Source: QWHO01 sp039809865 (lineage in GTDB: Bacteria; Vulcanimicrobiota; Xenobia; Xenobiales; QWHO01). From it: 64,000 nt of DNA. Made by a program: the position numbers and the translations under genes. The DNA lies in NCBI GenBank assembly GCA_039809865.1, contig JBDHVW010000037.1, forward strand, positions 1-64,000, read 5' to 3'. Under the pieces are notes generated by a model. That model saw only the letters and a program-made list of their open reading frames with translations, was not told the origin of the DNA and did not search any database. Each line of letters begins with the position of its first letter. Position 1 is the stretch's first letter. This document shows positions 43,936 through 52,881 of this stretch, piece after piece.

Positions 43936-44307
43936 CTACAACTGCCGACCCGTGAAGAGTCCGAGATAGATCGCGGCCACGCCCAGAAGGACCTGGATGA
44001 TGACATTTCCCGCGGCCCACGACCACTGGGCGTCGCGCATGAGCTGCACCGTCTCGAAACTGAAGGCGGAGAACGTGGTGAACGAGCCCAGGAAGCCGGT
44101 CAGGAGAATGACCCGGGTGTCGGGTCGAATCACCAGCCTCTCGCTCATGGCCCAGATGACGCCGAAGACGAGGCATCCCAACACGTTGACGAGAGCCGTT
44201 CCCCAGGGGTAAGCGCTGCCGGCGAAGCGCTGGACCAGGTTGCCCAGGCCATAGCGGGTGACGGTTCCGAGTGCCCCGGCCAGGGCGATGAAGAAAATTC
44301 GAGTCAC
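43936..44307 (-). CDS. fluC: Fluoride channel FluC/CrcB
   Basis: 123 residues with four hydrophobic segments. Hallmarks are GGFLGSFTTFSAF-type GFLGSFTTFSAF at 71-82 and the GTALVNVLGC segment with Asn41. FluC dimers export fluoride passively. The start is GTG 44307, as the adjacent ATG is followed directly by TGA. AGGAGG lies 5 bases upstream, inside the riboswitch expression hairpin. A single full-length copy implies a homodimeric channel. Confidence 0.95.
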   Translation of the reverse strand: MTRIFFIALAGALGTVTRYGLGNLVQRFAGSAYPWGTALVNVLGCLVFGVIWAMSERLVIRPDTRVILLTGFLGSFTTFSAFSFETVQLMRDAQWSWAAGNVIIQVLLGVAAIYLGLFTGRQL

Positions 44308-44310
44308 ATG

Positions 44311-44378
44311 ATCCTCCTGACTACCTCAGTCAGGAGTCATCAGCCTGGGAGGGCGGTTTCGGGGGACTCCATCCCCAT
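44311..44378 (-). ncRNA. Fluoride riboswitch (crcB motif) controlling fluC
   Basis: On the minus strand the aptamer hallmarks are GGGGATGGAGTCCCCC, AACCGCCC and GGCTGATGACTCCTG, matching the crcB RNA consensus. Directly downstream CTCCTGACT and AGTCAGGAG form a 9-bp hairpin that contains the AGGAGG ribosome site of fluC. It therefore most likely controls translation: fluoride binding should favour the form with the site exposed. No terminator-type T run is seen. Position and content fit FluC and DUF190 as the regulated genes. Confidence 0.92.
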
Positions 44379-44385
44379 CGAGGTC

Positions 44386-44391
44386 ATTCTA
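44386..44391 (-). promoter_or_regulatory. -10 box of the fluoride-riboswitch transcript
   Basis: TAGAAT (44391-44386) lies seven bases before the first aptamer bases. Its TAG is also the stop codon (44391-44389) of the nitroreductase-like gene, so the promoter overlaps that gene's end. The -35 region is poor. Confidence 0.65.
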
Positions 44392-45357
44392 CCCGAAACG
44401 GACCAGCTCCGCCAGGGGGCGGCGGGGGAGGGCCGCCAGCGGGCCGCCCACGCCCAGGCGCACCACGACCTTGGGGAACTCCAGGCCGGACTGCTCGGAT
44501 AAACCCTGGCGTCCGGCCGCCACGACATCGGGGAAGACCGAGTTGGAAAGGCCCTGCCAGCGTGCGGTCAGCACCAGGCAGGCCAGGCACTCGCCGGTGG
44601 CCAGCCAGTCGGCGCGCGCGTCCCGCGAGCCGCCCAGCACGGCCAGCACCGGGCCTTCGGAGGCGCGCCGACCCTCGTCGCGGGAAACTCGGGCCGCCGG
44701 GCTCCAAACGCCCAGGAGGCGGGGCGCCAGCCAGCCCAGCCACCCGGGATAGCCCAGCACGCCCGGCGGTAGACCCGCGCAGTGGCCCGCCAGCTCGCGC
44801 CGGAAAGCGCCGTCACCCCAGCGCTTCAGCGCGGCCTGCTCGATCTTGCTCGCCAGCAGCGTGCGCGCGCCCTCGTCCTCGACCAGCCGCAGACCGACCG
44901 GTCCGGTATAGGCCTCGAAACCGCGCGGAAAGCCGCTGACCAGGCGGGCGCGCACCTCGCGCAGCGGCACCGGCTCGGTCAGCTTGAAGGGCCGGTGGTC
45001 GGCGCGCAGATAGGGGAGGGTGGCGAACTCGGGCTCCCAGTCGAACTCGGTCAGGCGCTCGCAGCGCCGCAAAACGACGGCGTCGGGCTCGTGCTCGACC
45101 GCCAGCCCCAGCCCGACCGCCCAGCACGCCAGCCGCAGGCAGAACAGCGCGAAGCCGCACGACAGCAGCGCTTCGTGGTCTTGAGGATCGGCCACGGAGA
45201 GGCGCCGCTCGACGCGCATCCGCACCTCGGCACCCTTCACTTCGAACGCCCACGGCTGCACATTGTGCAGGGAAGGCGCCAGCACGGCGTAGCGCAGCAG
45301 ATGCTGCCATTGATCGCGCGGGGTCCCGTGGTGCGGAAAATCCTCGCGCCGCGTCAA
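44389..45357 (-). CDS. Nitroreductase-fold (Acg-type) FMN-binding protein
   Basis: 322 residues. RYAVLAPSLHNVQPWAFEV near the start and the LGGSRDARADWLATGECLACLVLTA segment near the end are typical of FMN-binding nitroreductase-fold proteins, especially the Acg-like group of long members with a divergent or partial flavin site. Whether it reduces a substrate or stores flavin is not clear. It starts 10 bp after the HAD gene and ends in the fluC promoter. Confidence 0.82.
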   Translation of the reverse strand: MTRREDFPHHGTPRDQWQHLLRYAVLAPSLHNVQPWAFEVKGAEVRMRVERRLSVADPQDHEALLSCGFALFCLRLACWAVGLGLAVEHEPDAVVLRRCERLTEFDWEPEFATLPYLRADHRPFKLTEPVPLREVRARLVSGFPRGFEAYTGPVGLRLVEDEGARTLLASKIEQAALKRWGDGAFRRELAGHCAGLPPGVLGYPGWLGWLAPRLLGVWSPAARVSRDEGRRASEGPVLAVLGGSRDARADWLATGECLACLVLTARWQGLSNSVFPDVVAAGRQGLSEQSGLEFPKVVVRLGVGGPLAALPRRPLAELVRFG

Positions 45358-45367
45358 CCAGGGGCTA

Positions 45368-46036
45368 TCAGAGGAGACCTTCGGCAGAGGCCACCTCCAG
45401 AAAGCGCCGCATCTGGTCGCTGGTGATCAGCCGGTGCGACCGCAGCGTACGCGCCAGGCGCATCACGTCGCGGTAGTGATGGGTCACCATCCCCAGCGAG
45501 GCGGCCGGGGGCAGGTTGTCCGGATTGTCGTCGACGATCATGCAGCCGTAGGTCGAGACGCCGGCCTTCCGGGCCGCCACTTTGAAGATCTCCGGATCGG
45601 GCTTGCGCAGACCCACGCGGCACGAGAGCACGCAGGGGTCGAAAGCCGCGTAGATGCCGCGCTCGAAGAGGATGTCCGCGTGGTCGGCGATGGTGTTGGA
45701 CACCGCGCCCACCACCACGCCGTTGCCGGCCATCGCCTGACAGAGCCACAGGAGCGGGCGGTTGGGCACCAGCGAATCCAGCATCAGCGAGCGCCACAGG
45801 TTGACCGTGTGGCGCGCCCGCGGACGGCGTCCCTCGCCGGAAGCGAGCAGGCTCTGGCCGATGCCATCCCAGAACTCGAAGCTGGTCAGCTTGCCCACCT
45901 CGAGCTCGCGCACGCGGGCCACCAGCTCGCGCTGAAAGCCTTCCTGGGCCGCGAAGAGCTTCTGCGCGCGCTCGAGATAGCGCTCCAACCCGGCCGCGAC
46001 CACCACCCCCCCGATGTCGAACAGGACCGCCTTCAA
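45368..46036 (-). CDS. HAD-family hydrolase
   Basis: 222 residues. Motif I is VLFDIGGV with nucleophile Asp7 (the second Asp is replaced by Gly, as in several subgroup IA members). SNTIADH supplies the motif II Ser/Thr region, RKPDPEIF the motif III Lys, and IVDDNPDNL the final acidic pair. Substrate is unknown; members are mostly small phosphatases or dehalogenases. Its start overlaps the TPR gene stop by ATGA. Confidence 0.92.
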   Translation of the reverse strand: MKAVLFDIGGVVVAAGLERYLERAQKLFAAQEGFQRELVARVRELEVGKLTSFEFWDGIGQSLLASGEGRRPRARHTVNLWRSLMLDSLVPNRPLLWLCQAMAGNGVVVGAVSNTIADHADILFERGIYAAFDPCVLSCRVGLRKPDPEIFKVAARKAGVSTYGCMIVDDNPDNLPPAASLGMVTHHYRDVMRLARTLRSHRLITSDQMRRFLEVASAEGLL

Positions 46037-47991
46037 GGGTGCGGCTCGGTGGGCGTCTGCAGGTTCAGAGTCTTCATCAGGTCTTCGCGCGCGGCCGTGC
46101 TGGCGGCGGTGGACCCGTTGAGCGAGTTGATGTCCGTCTGCGACAGGTCGAGACGGGCCGAGAAGACGTATTCGTGGAAGCGGGCGCAGAACGCCCGCAC
46201 CGTCTCATCCGGGGTATTCTTGGCCGGGCTGGAGACGGTGGCCAGCTGGGTCCCGTGCACGTCGGTGACGACCGCGGACAGGCCCGCGCCGCCCTCGGAG
46301 ATCACCACCTTGAAGCCCTGGGTGCTACCGAAGAAGCGCGGCGAATTGCGCAGGTAGCCGGCGGCTTTCCCGGCCATGCTCCCCCCGTTGCTCTCGATGC
46401 TGGCCGGGATCTCCATCCCCAGGCGCCGGAACACTGCGCCGTCCAGCCCGAACGCGCTCGAGTAGTGGACCATCGCTTCCTGGTAGTCGCCCTGCCCCCA
46501 CAGCGTCTCGGCCAGCTCGGCCTCCATGCGGGCGCGCAGCAGCACCATCGCCGGAGCCAGCGCCTTCAGGGCTTCTTCCAGCGCGCCTTTGGCGGTGGAG
46601 CGGCTGGCGGTCAGGAACTTGCCCTCGGCGGCCACGGCCAGCAAGAACGGCTTCTCGACCTCGAGATTCTCATGCGAGGTATCGCCCAGCACCTGACGCA
46701 CCTGGGCTCCCACCACGCCGGCTCCAAACAGGTTGTTCACGTCGGGCAGCAGCCAGCTCAGGTAGAACGAGCCGGTCTCGGAGCGCTGCACCGCGTCGCG
46801 CAGGCCGTCATGGGCCACCACGATGGCGGCCGTGCGATCGGTCACCTGGTCCAACTCTTGCGACAGCGCGACGAGGTTGGCGCTCAGCTCGAACCAGCGG
46901 GGCCAGGTGCACCAGCACATCTCCTCCTGGATGCGCTGGCGCCGGCACAGCAACACGTTGCGGTAGATGACGGCGGCGCTGGCCTCGGTGATGTAGGCCT
47001 GGGCCGACGTGCCCATGTTGCGGTCGGGGCGGTAGATGATGCGGCGCATCAGCGTCTCGGCGGCATCGTCGTAGCCCAGCGTCAGCAGGGCCGTGGCCGT
47101 GACGGTCTGGCGCTCGGCCCAGGTCTGGGAGACCACGATGGGAACGCTGACGGCGCCCCAGGCCTCCATCCGCTTGATGGCCGACAGCACTTCGGGGAAA
47201 CGCCCCTGCTCGAGATACAGCCCGGCCAGGTCGCCCCAGGGATTGGTGTAGGCCCACGGATTGGGATGCTTGCCCGATTCCAGCAGCAGCTCCTCGGCCT
47301 TGCCGTAGTTGCCCAGCATGTCCTCGGCCTCGGCCAGGTTGCGGTAGAACGTGCACTCCTGCTCCCAGCCGTTCTTCTGGATCTCGTCGAGGAGCTGCTT
47401 GTGCCACTCGCGGCTCTTCTGCAGGTTCTTGGCCTCTTGCTCGATGGCGCCCAGCGTGTTCAGGGCCACCTCGCGCGAGCGCTCCTCCTTGGAGGTCTCC
47501 AGCACCTTCAGCATCAGCGACCGCGCCTCGTCCAGACGACCCAGCTTCATCAGCGCCCAGCCCCGCTCTTCCGGGATCGGCGTGTACCAGCTGTCATACT
47601 GGTTCAGCAGGCTGATCTGCTCCTGGTAGTTGTCCATATGGCCGGTCACCGCGATCAGGTCGATCATGATCTGCCAGTGCGTGTGCCACGGCCCCTCGCT
47701 GTCGGGCGGCTCGCCGTAGTCCCAGCGCAGGTTGCGGCGCGCCTTGTCGAGGTAGTAGTAGGCGCGGGGCAGCCCCCCGGGCTCCACGTAGAGGTAGAGG
47801 TGGCCCAATATGGCCTGGGCGGCCCAATTGTCGGGCTCCTTCTTGAGGATCGCCTCGGCCAGCTCGCGGGCGTGGATGTACTTACCGCCTTCCATGGCGG
47901 CCTGGGCCTCCTTGATGTCAGCCCGGGTCTCATAGTTCTCTTTCTTGGCCAGCGCGGGCGCCACCAACAGGAGCAATATGAGCAACCACAT
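46033..47991 (-). CDS. Exported TPR-like protein
   Basis: 652 residues from ATG 47991, giving a proper signal peptide (MWLLILLLLVAPALA); an upstream frame extends into the MoxR gene and would ruin the signal. About residues 20-560 are helical with TPR-like units (AILGHLYLYVEPGGLPRAYYY, LMKLGRLDEARSL). The C-terminal about 90 residues form a separate domain. Sel1/TPR proteins of unknown role commonly accompany MoxR-DUF58-transglutaminase operons. The start is 2 bp after the MoxR stop. Confidence 0.83.
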   Translation of the reverse strand: MWLLILLLLVAPALAKKENYETRADIKEAQAAMEGGKYIHARELAEAILKKEPDNWAAQAILGHLYLYVEPGGLPRAYYYLDKARRNLRWDYGEPPDSEGPWHTHWQIMIDLIAVTGHMDNYQEQISLLNQYDSWYTPIPEERGWALMKLGRLDEARSLMLKVLETSKEERSREVALNTLGAIEQEAKNLQKSREWHKQLLDEIQKNGWEQECTFYRNLAEAEDMLGNYGKAEELLLESGKHPNPWAYTNPWGDLAGLYLEQGRFPEVLSAIKRMEAWGAVSVPIVVSQTWAERQTVTATALLTLGYDDAAETLMRRIIYRPDRNMGTSAQAYITEASAAVIYRNVLLCRRQRIQEEMCWCTWPRWFELSANLVALSQELDQVTDRTAAIVVAHDGLRDAVQRSETGSFYLSWLLPDVNNLFGAGVVGAQVRQVLGDTSHENLEVEKPFLLAVAAEGKFLTASRSTAKGALEEALKALAPAMVLLRARMEAELAETLWGQGDYQEAMVHYSSAFGLDGAVFRRLGMEIPASIESNGGSMAGKAAGYLRNSPRFFGSTQGFKVVISEGGAGLSAVVTDVHGTQLATVSSPAKNTPDETVRAFCARFHEYVFSARLDLSQTDINSLNGSTAASTAAREDLMKTLNLQTPTEPHP

Positions 47992-47993
47992 TC

Positions 47994-49004
47994 TCACTTC
48001 AGCGTGGTGCGGCTGAGGGCTTCTACCGCTTCCTTGCTGCATTCCTTGACCACGGCCATGGCGTCCACCACACCCGGCGCCAGCGAGAGGCGGTGGCTGA
48101 ACACGAACGGCGCCAGCCACTTCACGTCGTCGTCCGTCACGTAGTCGCGGCCACGCATCAGGGCCGCGGCTTTGAGGGCCGGCACCATCAGCACCAGCGA
48201 GCGGGTGGAGATTCCCTGCATCACCTTCGGATTGGCGCGGATGGCGCGGGCGATATCCACCAGGCAGGTGGAGACGTGAGGGCTGACCTTCACGTTCTCC
48301 TCCATGGCTTTGCGCGCCTCGACCACCTCGCCGCGGTTGACCTTGGGCAGGTCTTCCTCTTTCACCTTGTTGCCGGTGATGCGGGTGTTGACCACGTCGA
48401 TCTCGGCGTCGCGCGCGATGTAATCCATGCGGATTTTGAACAGGAAGCGGTCCAACTGCGCCACCGGCAGGGGGAAGGTGCCCGCCAGGTCCAGCGGGTT
48501 CTGGGTGGCGATCACAAAGAAGAGGTCATTGAGCGGGTAGGAGACGTTGTCCACGGTCACCTGCTTCTCCGCCATCGCCTCGAGCATGGCCGACTGCACC
48601 TTGGGCGAGGTGCGGTTGATCTCGTCGCCGAGCACCACGTAGGCGAAGATCGGCCCGCGCCGGAAGTGGAAGCTGGCCGAGTCGACGTCGAAGACCGAAA
48701 CCCCGCTGATGTCGCTGGGCAGGAGGTCGGGCGTGAACTGGATGCGGCGAAAGCTGGGGATCTCGTCGTCGAGCACGTCGTCTAAGATGGAGTCGCCAAG
48801 CGTCTTGGCCAGCGTCGTCTTGCCCGAGCCGGGATAGTCCTCCAGCAACACGTGGCCGTCGGCCATGAGGGCGATCAGGACGAGGTCGATCACCTCGTCG
48901 CGGCCCTTCACGGCGCGCTTCAGGCGCGCCTGGAGGCGGCGGATCACGCCCGCCGGGATGTCCAGCGGATGGCGCGCGGCTACGGTCGGTTCGATGGTTT
49001 CCAA
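47994..49004 (-). CDS. MoxR-family AAA+ ATPase
   Basis: 336 residues. Walker A EDYPGSGKTTLAK (about 55-67), Walker B LGDEINRTSPKVQSAM and the sensor region FVIATQNPLD are those of MoxR chaperone-like ATPases. AAA+ lid follows (LARAIRANPKVMQGISTRS). MoxR proteins act with a DUF58/VWA partner on target complexes. It lies 16 bp after the TgpA-like gene and upstream of the TPR protein. Confidence 0.94.
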   Translation of the reverse strand: METIEPTVAARHPLDIPAGVIRRLQARLKRAVKGRDEVIDLVLIALMADGHVLLEDYPGSGKTTLAKTLGDSILDDVLDDEIPSFRRIQFTPDLLPSDISGVSVFDVDSASFHFRRGPIFAYVVLGDEINRTSPKVQSAMLEAMAEKQVTVDNVSYPLNDLFFVIATQNPLDLAGTFPLPVAQLDRFLFKIRMDYIARDAEIDVVNTRITGNKVKEEDLPKVNRGEVVEARKAMEENVKVSPHVSTCLVDIARAIRANPKVMQGISTRSLVLMVPALKAAALMRGRDYVTDDDVKWLAPFVFSHRLSLAPGVVDAMAVVKECSKEAVEALSRTTLK

Positions 49005-49020
49005 GTGTGTGGCTCCTTCC

Positions 49021-51456
49021 CTATTTCACCCACCACCACGAGATCGGGTTGAGGAGGAAGAGCAGCTTGCGCCCGAAGGACGCGTGCCGCTCGGCCTGTC
49101 GCGTGGTTTCGTTCATGAGATCGAGATAACGCTGGCGATTGGAGGGCCGGGCGCCCGGCCCCAGGGTGTGCTCGAGGTGACGCGCCGTCAGCTCGGTGAA
49201 AGACGGGCAAAGGCTGGCCAGGCGCCGCGCGAACTCGCTGCGCGTCTCGCCCTTCACGCGCAGGAGGCCGCGGTCGGCCAGCTTGTCCAGGGTGGCCCGG
49301 TAGGCGATGACCGGCAAGACGTCGTCGGGAACCAGGAACGGCGCGGCCCGGCGGTAGATCTTGATCCCGTAGAGCACGGTCAGGATCAGCGCGATCACGA
49401 ACGGGGTGGCCTTCAAGAGCAGCAGCGCCAGCTGGCGCATCAGCTCCTGGATATCCACGCGCTTCTTGTTGTCCGGCGGCGGATCCTGAGGATCCTTGCG
49501 GGCCATCTCGCCCATCATCTGCTGCAGGCCCTGGTCCACCTGCTCCTGCGGCTTCTCCAGCGAGCGCTCGCAGGCGATGTCCATGTCGGTCCAGCCCAGG
49601 CCGTCGAGGTAGACCTCGGCCCATTCGTGGGCGTTCTTCGAGCGGATCAGCAGCGACGAGCCGCCGCCCCGCTGCGTCGCCTCGACCGCGTAGCCGTGGC
49701 AAACGCGCGAGGGGATGCCCAGAGTGCGGTAGAGATAGCACGCGGCGTGCGAAAGGAAGACGCAGTATCCGGTGCGGTCCCCGAACAGGAACGAGCCCAC
49801 CGGATCCTCGCTGTCGTTGTGCTTGGTCTTGAGGCTGTAGATGCAGTTCTTCTCCATCCACAGCTTGATGGCGATGACGCGCGCCATCGGGATGTCGCGG
49901 TATTCCTCGGGGATGGTCTTGAGGATCTCCTCGGCCAGAGCCGCGTAGCGAGCGTCCCTGGGCGCCTCCAGGTAGTGGTCCCAGGTCTCCTGGTCCCATT
50001 TGGGGCTGCCTGGCTTGTACTGGAAGATCTCCTTGTAGGGCCTGGTGACCACCATCGAGGTCACCTTGTAGGCCCGGTTGAACTTGCTCGGATCGGGGTT
50101 GTTCTTGGGGGCGAACGAGACCGGATTGAGGAGCCCGAAGGGGTTGTTGTGATCGATCGTGAGCGCCACGGTCGTCTCGAGCTTCTTGAAAGCGGCCGGG
50201 TCGAGCGCTCCGGGGCGCGGCTCGGTCTGCTCGGAGTTGAACTTGAAGGCCTTGATCTCGGGGTCGTTGACGGGCGTCTCGGAGTAGGGGAAGTTGTTGG
50301 TCGCGTCCCGATCGTACTTGCCCGACGCGTCCTTGACCAGCTTGGTGCCGTTGAACTGGGAGAACGCATCCTCGCGGAAGTAGTACATACCGGACGGCGG
50401 CTCGTAATCGTCGTGGAAGATGACCACCGCCACCGGAGAGTCTTGCGGGCTCTCGGTGCGGTCGCTGAACTTCAGCTCTTGCTGCTGGTCCTGGCCCCCG
50501 CCCGTGTCCTGCGCCTGGCCTCCACCGCCGCTGTTCTGTTGCTGTCCGCCGCTCTGCCCCTGGCCGTTGGGCTGGCCGCCCCCGGAGCTGTTCTGCTGCT
50601 GCCCGCCGCCCTGGCTCCCCTGGCCGTTCGGCTGGCCGCCCTGATTCTGGCCGTTCTGGCCGCCGCCGCTCGAAGAGCCGTTGGGCTGACCCCCGCCCGA
50701 GTTGCTGCCGCCCTGTCCCCCCGCGTCGCCGCCGCCGTTGGCCTCGCCGGGCAGGTTCAAGTCGCCCGAGCCGCCGTGCAGCTGCTTGCCCTGGAAATCC
50801 TTGAGCTTGCTGGCGGGGGTGAACATGAACGCTACCAGCACCAGCACGATCAGCAGGAAGATGTCCAGGAACGAGCGCCGCTGGGCATTGAGGCTGGCCG
50901 CCAGGGCCACCAGGACGATGCCGATCATGGCGCCCAGGAACAGGAAGACGGGCGTCGGATCCCAGCCCTGCGCGAAGAGCGGGTCCACCAGGAAGAACGG
51001 GCGATTGATGTAGCCGTCGCGGTGGCCCGCAAAGATGGCCGCGAAGATGCTGGCCACGGTCGCCAGCTCCAGCACGACGAACGCGCTCTGACGCTGGGTC
51101 GAGGCGCGCAGCACCGCGACGATCGACCAGGGCAGCACCAGCCAGCCCACCGCCTCGCTGAGGCCGTAGACCAGACCGGGACCGAGGATGAGCGAGAAGA
51201 CCTCGGTGTTGCGCACGAACCCGATGAGCCACGTGAAAAGCCCCAGGAAGAGCAGCTCTCCCACCCACATCGACAGCAGGCGCACGCGGCTCTTGGCCAG
51301 GTAGTAGCCCCACACGGTGCCGCCCACGCCGGCCACCAGCGCGGCCAGGATGGACAGGGGCATGGGCGCCCGCAGGCTGCACAGCACGCCCAGCGAGGCG
51401 CTCCAGATGAGCGCCCCGGTGGCCACCCAGAGGAAGTGCTTCAGCTTCTCAAACAC
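49021..51456 (-). CDS. TgpA-like membrane transglutaminase (DUF3488/transglutaminase core)
   Basis: 811 residues. The N-terminus has about six to eight hydrophobic helices (residues about 8-200). An extracytoplasmic Gln/Gly/Asn-rich low-complexity linker (about 225-325, GGQNGQNQGGQPNGQGSQ) precedes the transglutaminase core with triad Cys565 in TGYCVFLSH, His610 in NAHEWAEV and Asp624 in GWTDMD. A final membrane helix and a DUF4129-like tail follow. The Q/G linker is longer than usual and could itself be a substrate for crosslinking. Its start overlaps the DUF58 gene by 8 bp. Confidence 0.9.
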   Translation of the reverse strand: MFEKLKHFLWVATGALIWSASLGVLCSLRAPMPLSILAALVAGVGGTVWGYYLAKSRVRLLSMWVGELLFLGLFTWLIGFVRNTEVFSLILGPGLVYGLSEAVGWLVLPWSIVAVLRASTQRQSAFVVLELATVASIFAAIFAGHRDGYINRPFFLVDPLFAQGWDPTPVFLFLGAMIGIVLVALAASLNAQRRSFLDIFLLIVLVLVAFMFTPASKLKDFQGKQLHGGSGDLNLPGEANGGGDAGGQGGSNSGGGQPNGSSSGGGQNGQNQGGQPNGQGSQGGGQQQNSSGGGQPNGQGQSGGQQQNSGGGGQAQDTGGGQDQQQELKFSDRTESPQDSPVAVVIFHDDYEPPSGMYYFREDAFSQFNGTKLVKDASGKYDRDATNNFPYSETPVNDPEIKAFKFNSEQTEPRPGALDPAAFKKLETTVALTIDHNNPFGLLNPVSFAPKNNPDPSKFNRAYKVTSMVVTRPYKEIFQYKPGSPKWDQETWDHYLEAPRDARYAALAEEILKTIPEEYRDIPMARVIAIKLWMEKNCIYSLKTKHNDSEDPVGSFLFGDRTGYCVFLSHAACYLYRTLGIPSRVCHGYAVEATQRGGGSSLLIRSKNAHEWAEVYLDGLGWTDMDIACERSLEKPQEQVDQGLQQMMGEMARKDPQDPPPDNKKRVDIQELMRQLALLLLKATPFVIALILTVLYGIKIYRRAAPFLVPDDVLPVIAYRATLDKLADRGLLRVKGETRSEFARRLASLCPSFTELTARHLEHTLGPGARPSNRQRYLDLMNETTRQAERHASFGRKLLFLLNPISWWWVK

Positions 51457-52843
51457 TGGCTTTGCCTTTCATGCGGGCCCGGGCGCGCACCACCGCGTTG
51501 AGGTCGTTGTAAACGTTGCCGCTGGAGCGATCGACCAGCATCACTTCCTCGCGGCCCGAGCCCCAGCGTTTGGCGATGGACTCGAGCGACGGCTCCTCGG
51601 CCTGGCCGTCCGGCGGCGCGAACACGAGACGCTTCCAGGCCGGGGCGGGAGGTTGATCCAGGGGAATGTGGTCCAGGCCCAGGCAGAGCACCACGCGCAT
51701 GGCGCAGCTGCGGGCCGCGTTCAGGATCTTCTCGACATGCTCGCCGCCGCCGGGGGGCACCATGATGAAGCAGGAGCCGAAGCCGGACGCGGCCGCCTCT
51801 TGCAGGTAGCGGTCCAGGTGGCTCTGGGCGGTAGCCTCCGGATTGCCGGAGCGAGCCAGCATCTCCAGAGCGCCCTGCGGGTTGCTCGAGTGGCCGGCGT
51901 TGCCATCCGCGCCGAAGCGCCAGCCGTCGCCCAGCAAGCCGCGCTCGAGGATGACGCGGGCCAGTCCGGCGCCGGCCTCGTCGTGCGGACCGCTGGCCAT
52001 GTAGGCGCAGGCGCGCGGGCGGGCCGTCAGGGCGCGCTCGGGGACGCGCACCATCAGCTTGCGGGTGCGCGCGAAGACCTTCCAGAGGATGGTGCGGGGC
52101 GAGTCGCCCCGGGCATACTGGCGCATATCCACGCGGTCGCCGGTGGGGTCGCCGCGCGGGTCGCTGAGATCCTCTCCGCTGACGAAACGCGCCAGCAGAG
52201 AGAGTCCGTCGATGTGGCCCGAGCCGGGCATCATCTGCACTTCCAGGGCGCTGGTCCAGCCCCAGCTCAGCTGGGTGAGGTGCAACACGTCGCGCACCGT
52301 GATGGAGCGGCGCACGCCATAGAAGATGCCGCGTCGCTTGGGGCGCACCATCTCGATGGCCCGGCTGCCGACGCGCTCGAGCTTGACCTCCATGTCGATG
52401 GGCCGGCCGGCCTCCGATTCCCAGCGCCACAGCACCTCGACGCACGGGAAGAACCAGGGGAAGCTCAGCTCGAACCCGGTGGGCTGCCACACGCCGCCGT
52501 TGAGGTTGAGCCGCACGGGCGGATCCTCCACTTTGCGGATGCGAAAGTGCAGCCAGATGGCCGCCAGCAGCACCAGGATCAGCATCGCCGTCAGCACCAC
52601 GCCCGCGATGATGCCGGCCATCAGCAGCAGCAGGTCGACCTTTTCGAGGCCCTGGTATTTGATGGCGTTGGCTGTGAGGGCGGCCACCAGGAGGCCGGTC
52701 AGCGTGAAGGGGAAAAAACCGCGCGCGATGGCGGCCGAGCGGCGCAGGCGGGTCCGGTAGGTTGTCCGGGGCGGCTCGTCGGGGGCAGACGGTTCTGATC
52801 TCTCGGGTCCGGCCTCCACGCTGAGCGCAAATTCTGCTTCCAC
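51449..52843 (-). CDS. DUF58-family protein
   Basis: 464 residues from GTG 52843 with GAAGGGA about 8 bases upstream. Two membrane helices lie at about 45-95. The DUF58 motif RVDMRQYARGDSPRTILWK (about 235-253) is intact; a VWA-like region follows. DUF58 proteins pair with MoxR ATPases. It is the first gene of the six-gene minus-strand operon. It is divergent from the paralogue gene at 52882 across 38 bp. Confidence 0.92.
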   Translation of the reverse strand: MEAEFALSVEAGPERSEPSAPDEPPRTTYRTRLRRSAAIARGFFPFTLTGLLVAALTANAIKYQGLEKVDLLLLMAGIIAGVVLTAMLILVLLAAIWLHFRIRKVEDPPVRLNLNGGVWQPTGFELSFPWFFPCVEVLWRWESEAGRPIDMEVKLERVGSRAIEMVRPKRRGIFYGVRRSITVRDVLHLTQLSWGWTSALEVQMMPGSGHIDGLSLLARFVSGEDLSDPRGDPTGDRVDMRQYARGDSPRTILWKVFARTRKLMVRVPERALTARPRACAYMASGPHDEAGAGLARVILERGLLGDGWRFGADGNAGHSSNPQGALEMLARSGNPEATAQSHLDRYLQEAAASGFGSCFIMVPPGGGEHVEKILNAARSCAMRVVLCLGLDHIPLDQPPAPAWKRLVFAPPDGQAEEPSLESIAKRWGSGREEVMLVDRSSGNVYNDLNAVVRARARMKGKASV

Positions 52844-52881
52844 ATCGCGGTCCCTTCACTTTTCAGGTTTTTTTAAGGGCA

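Noticed and set aside
46039..48144. A 701-residue plus-strand frame over the TPR gene
   Set aside because: It is opposite a gene with a signal peptide and TPR units. No domain is recognisable in it.
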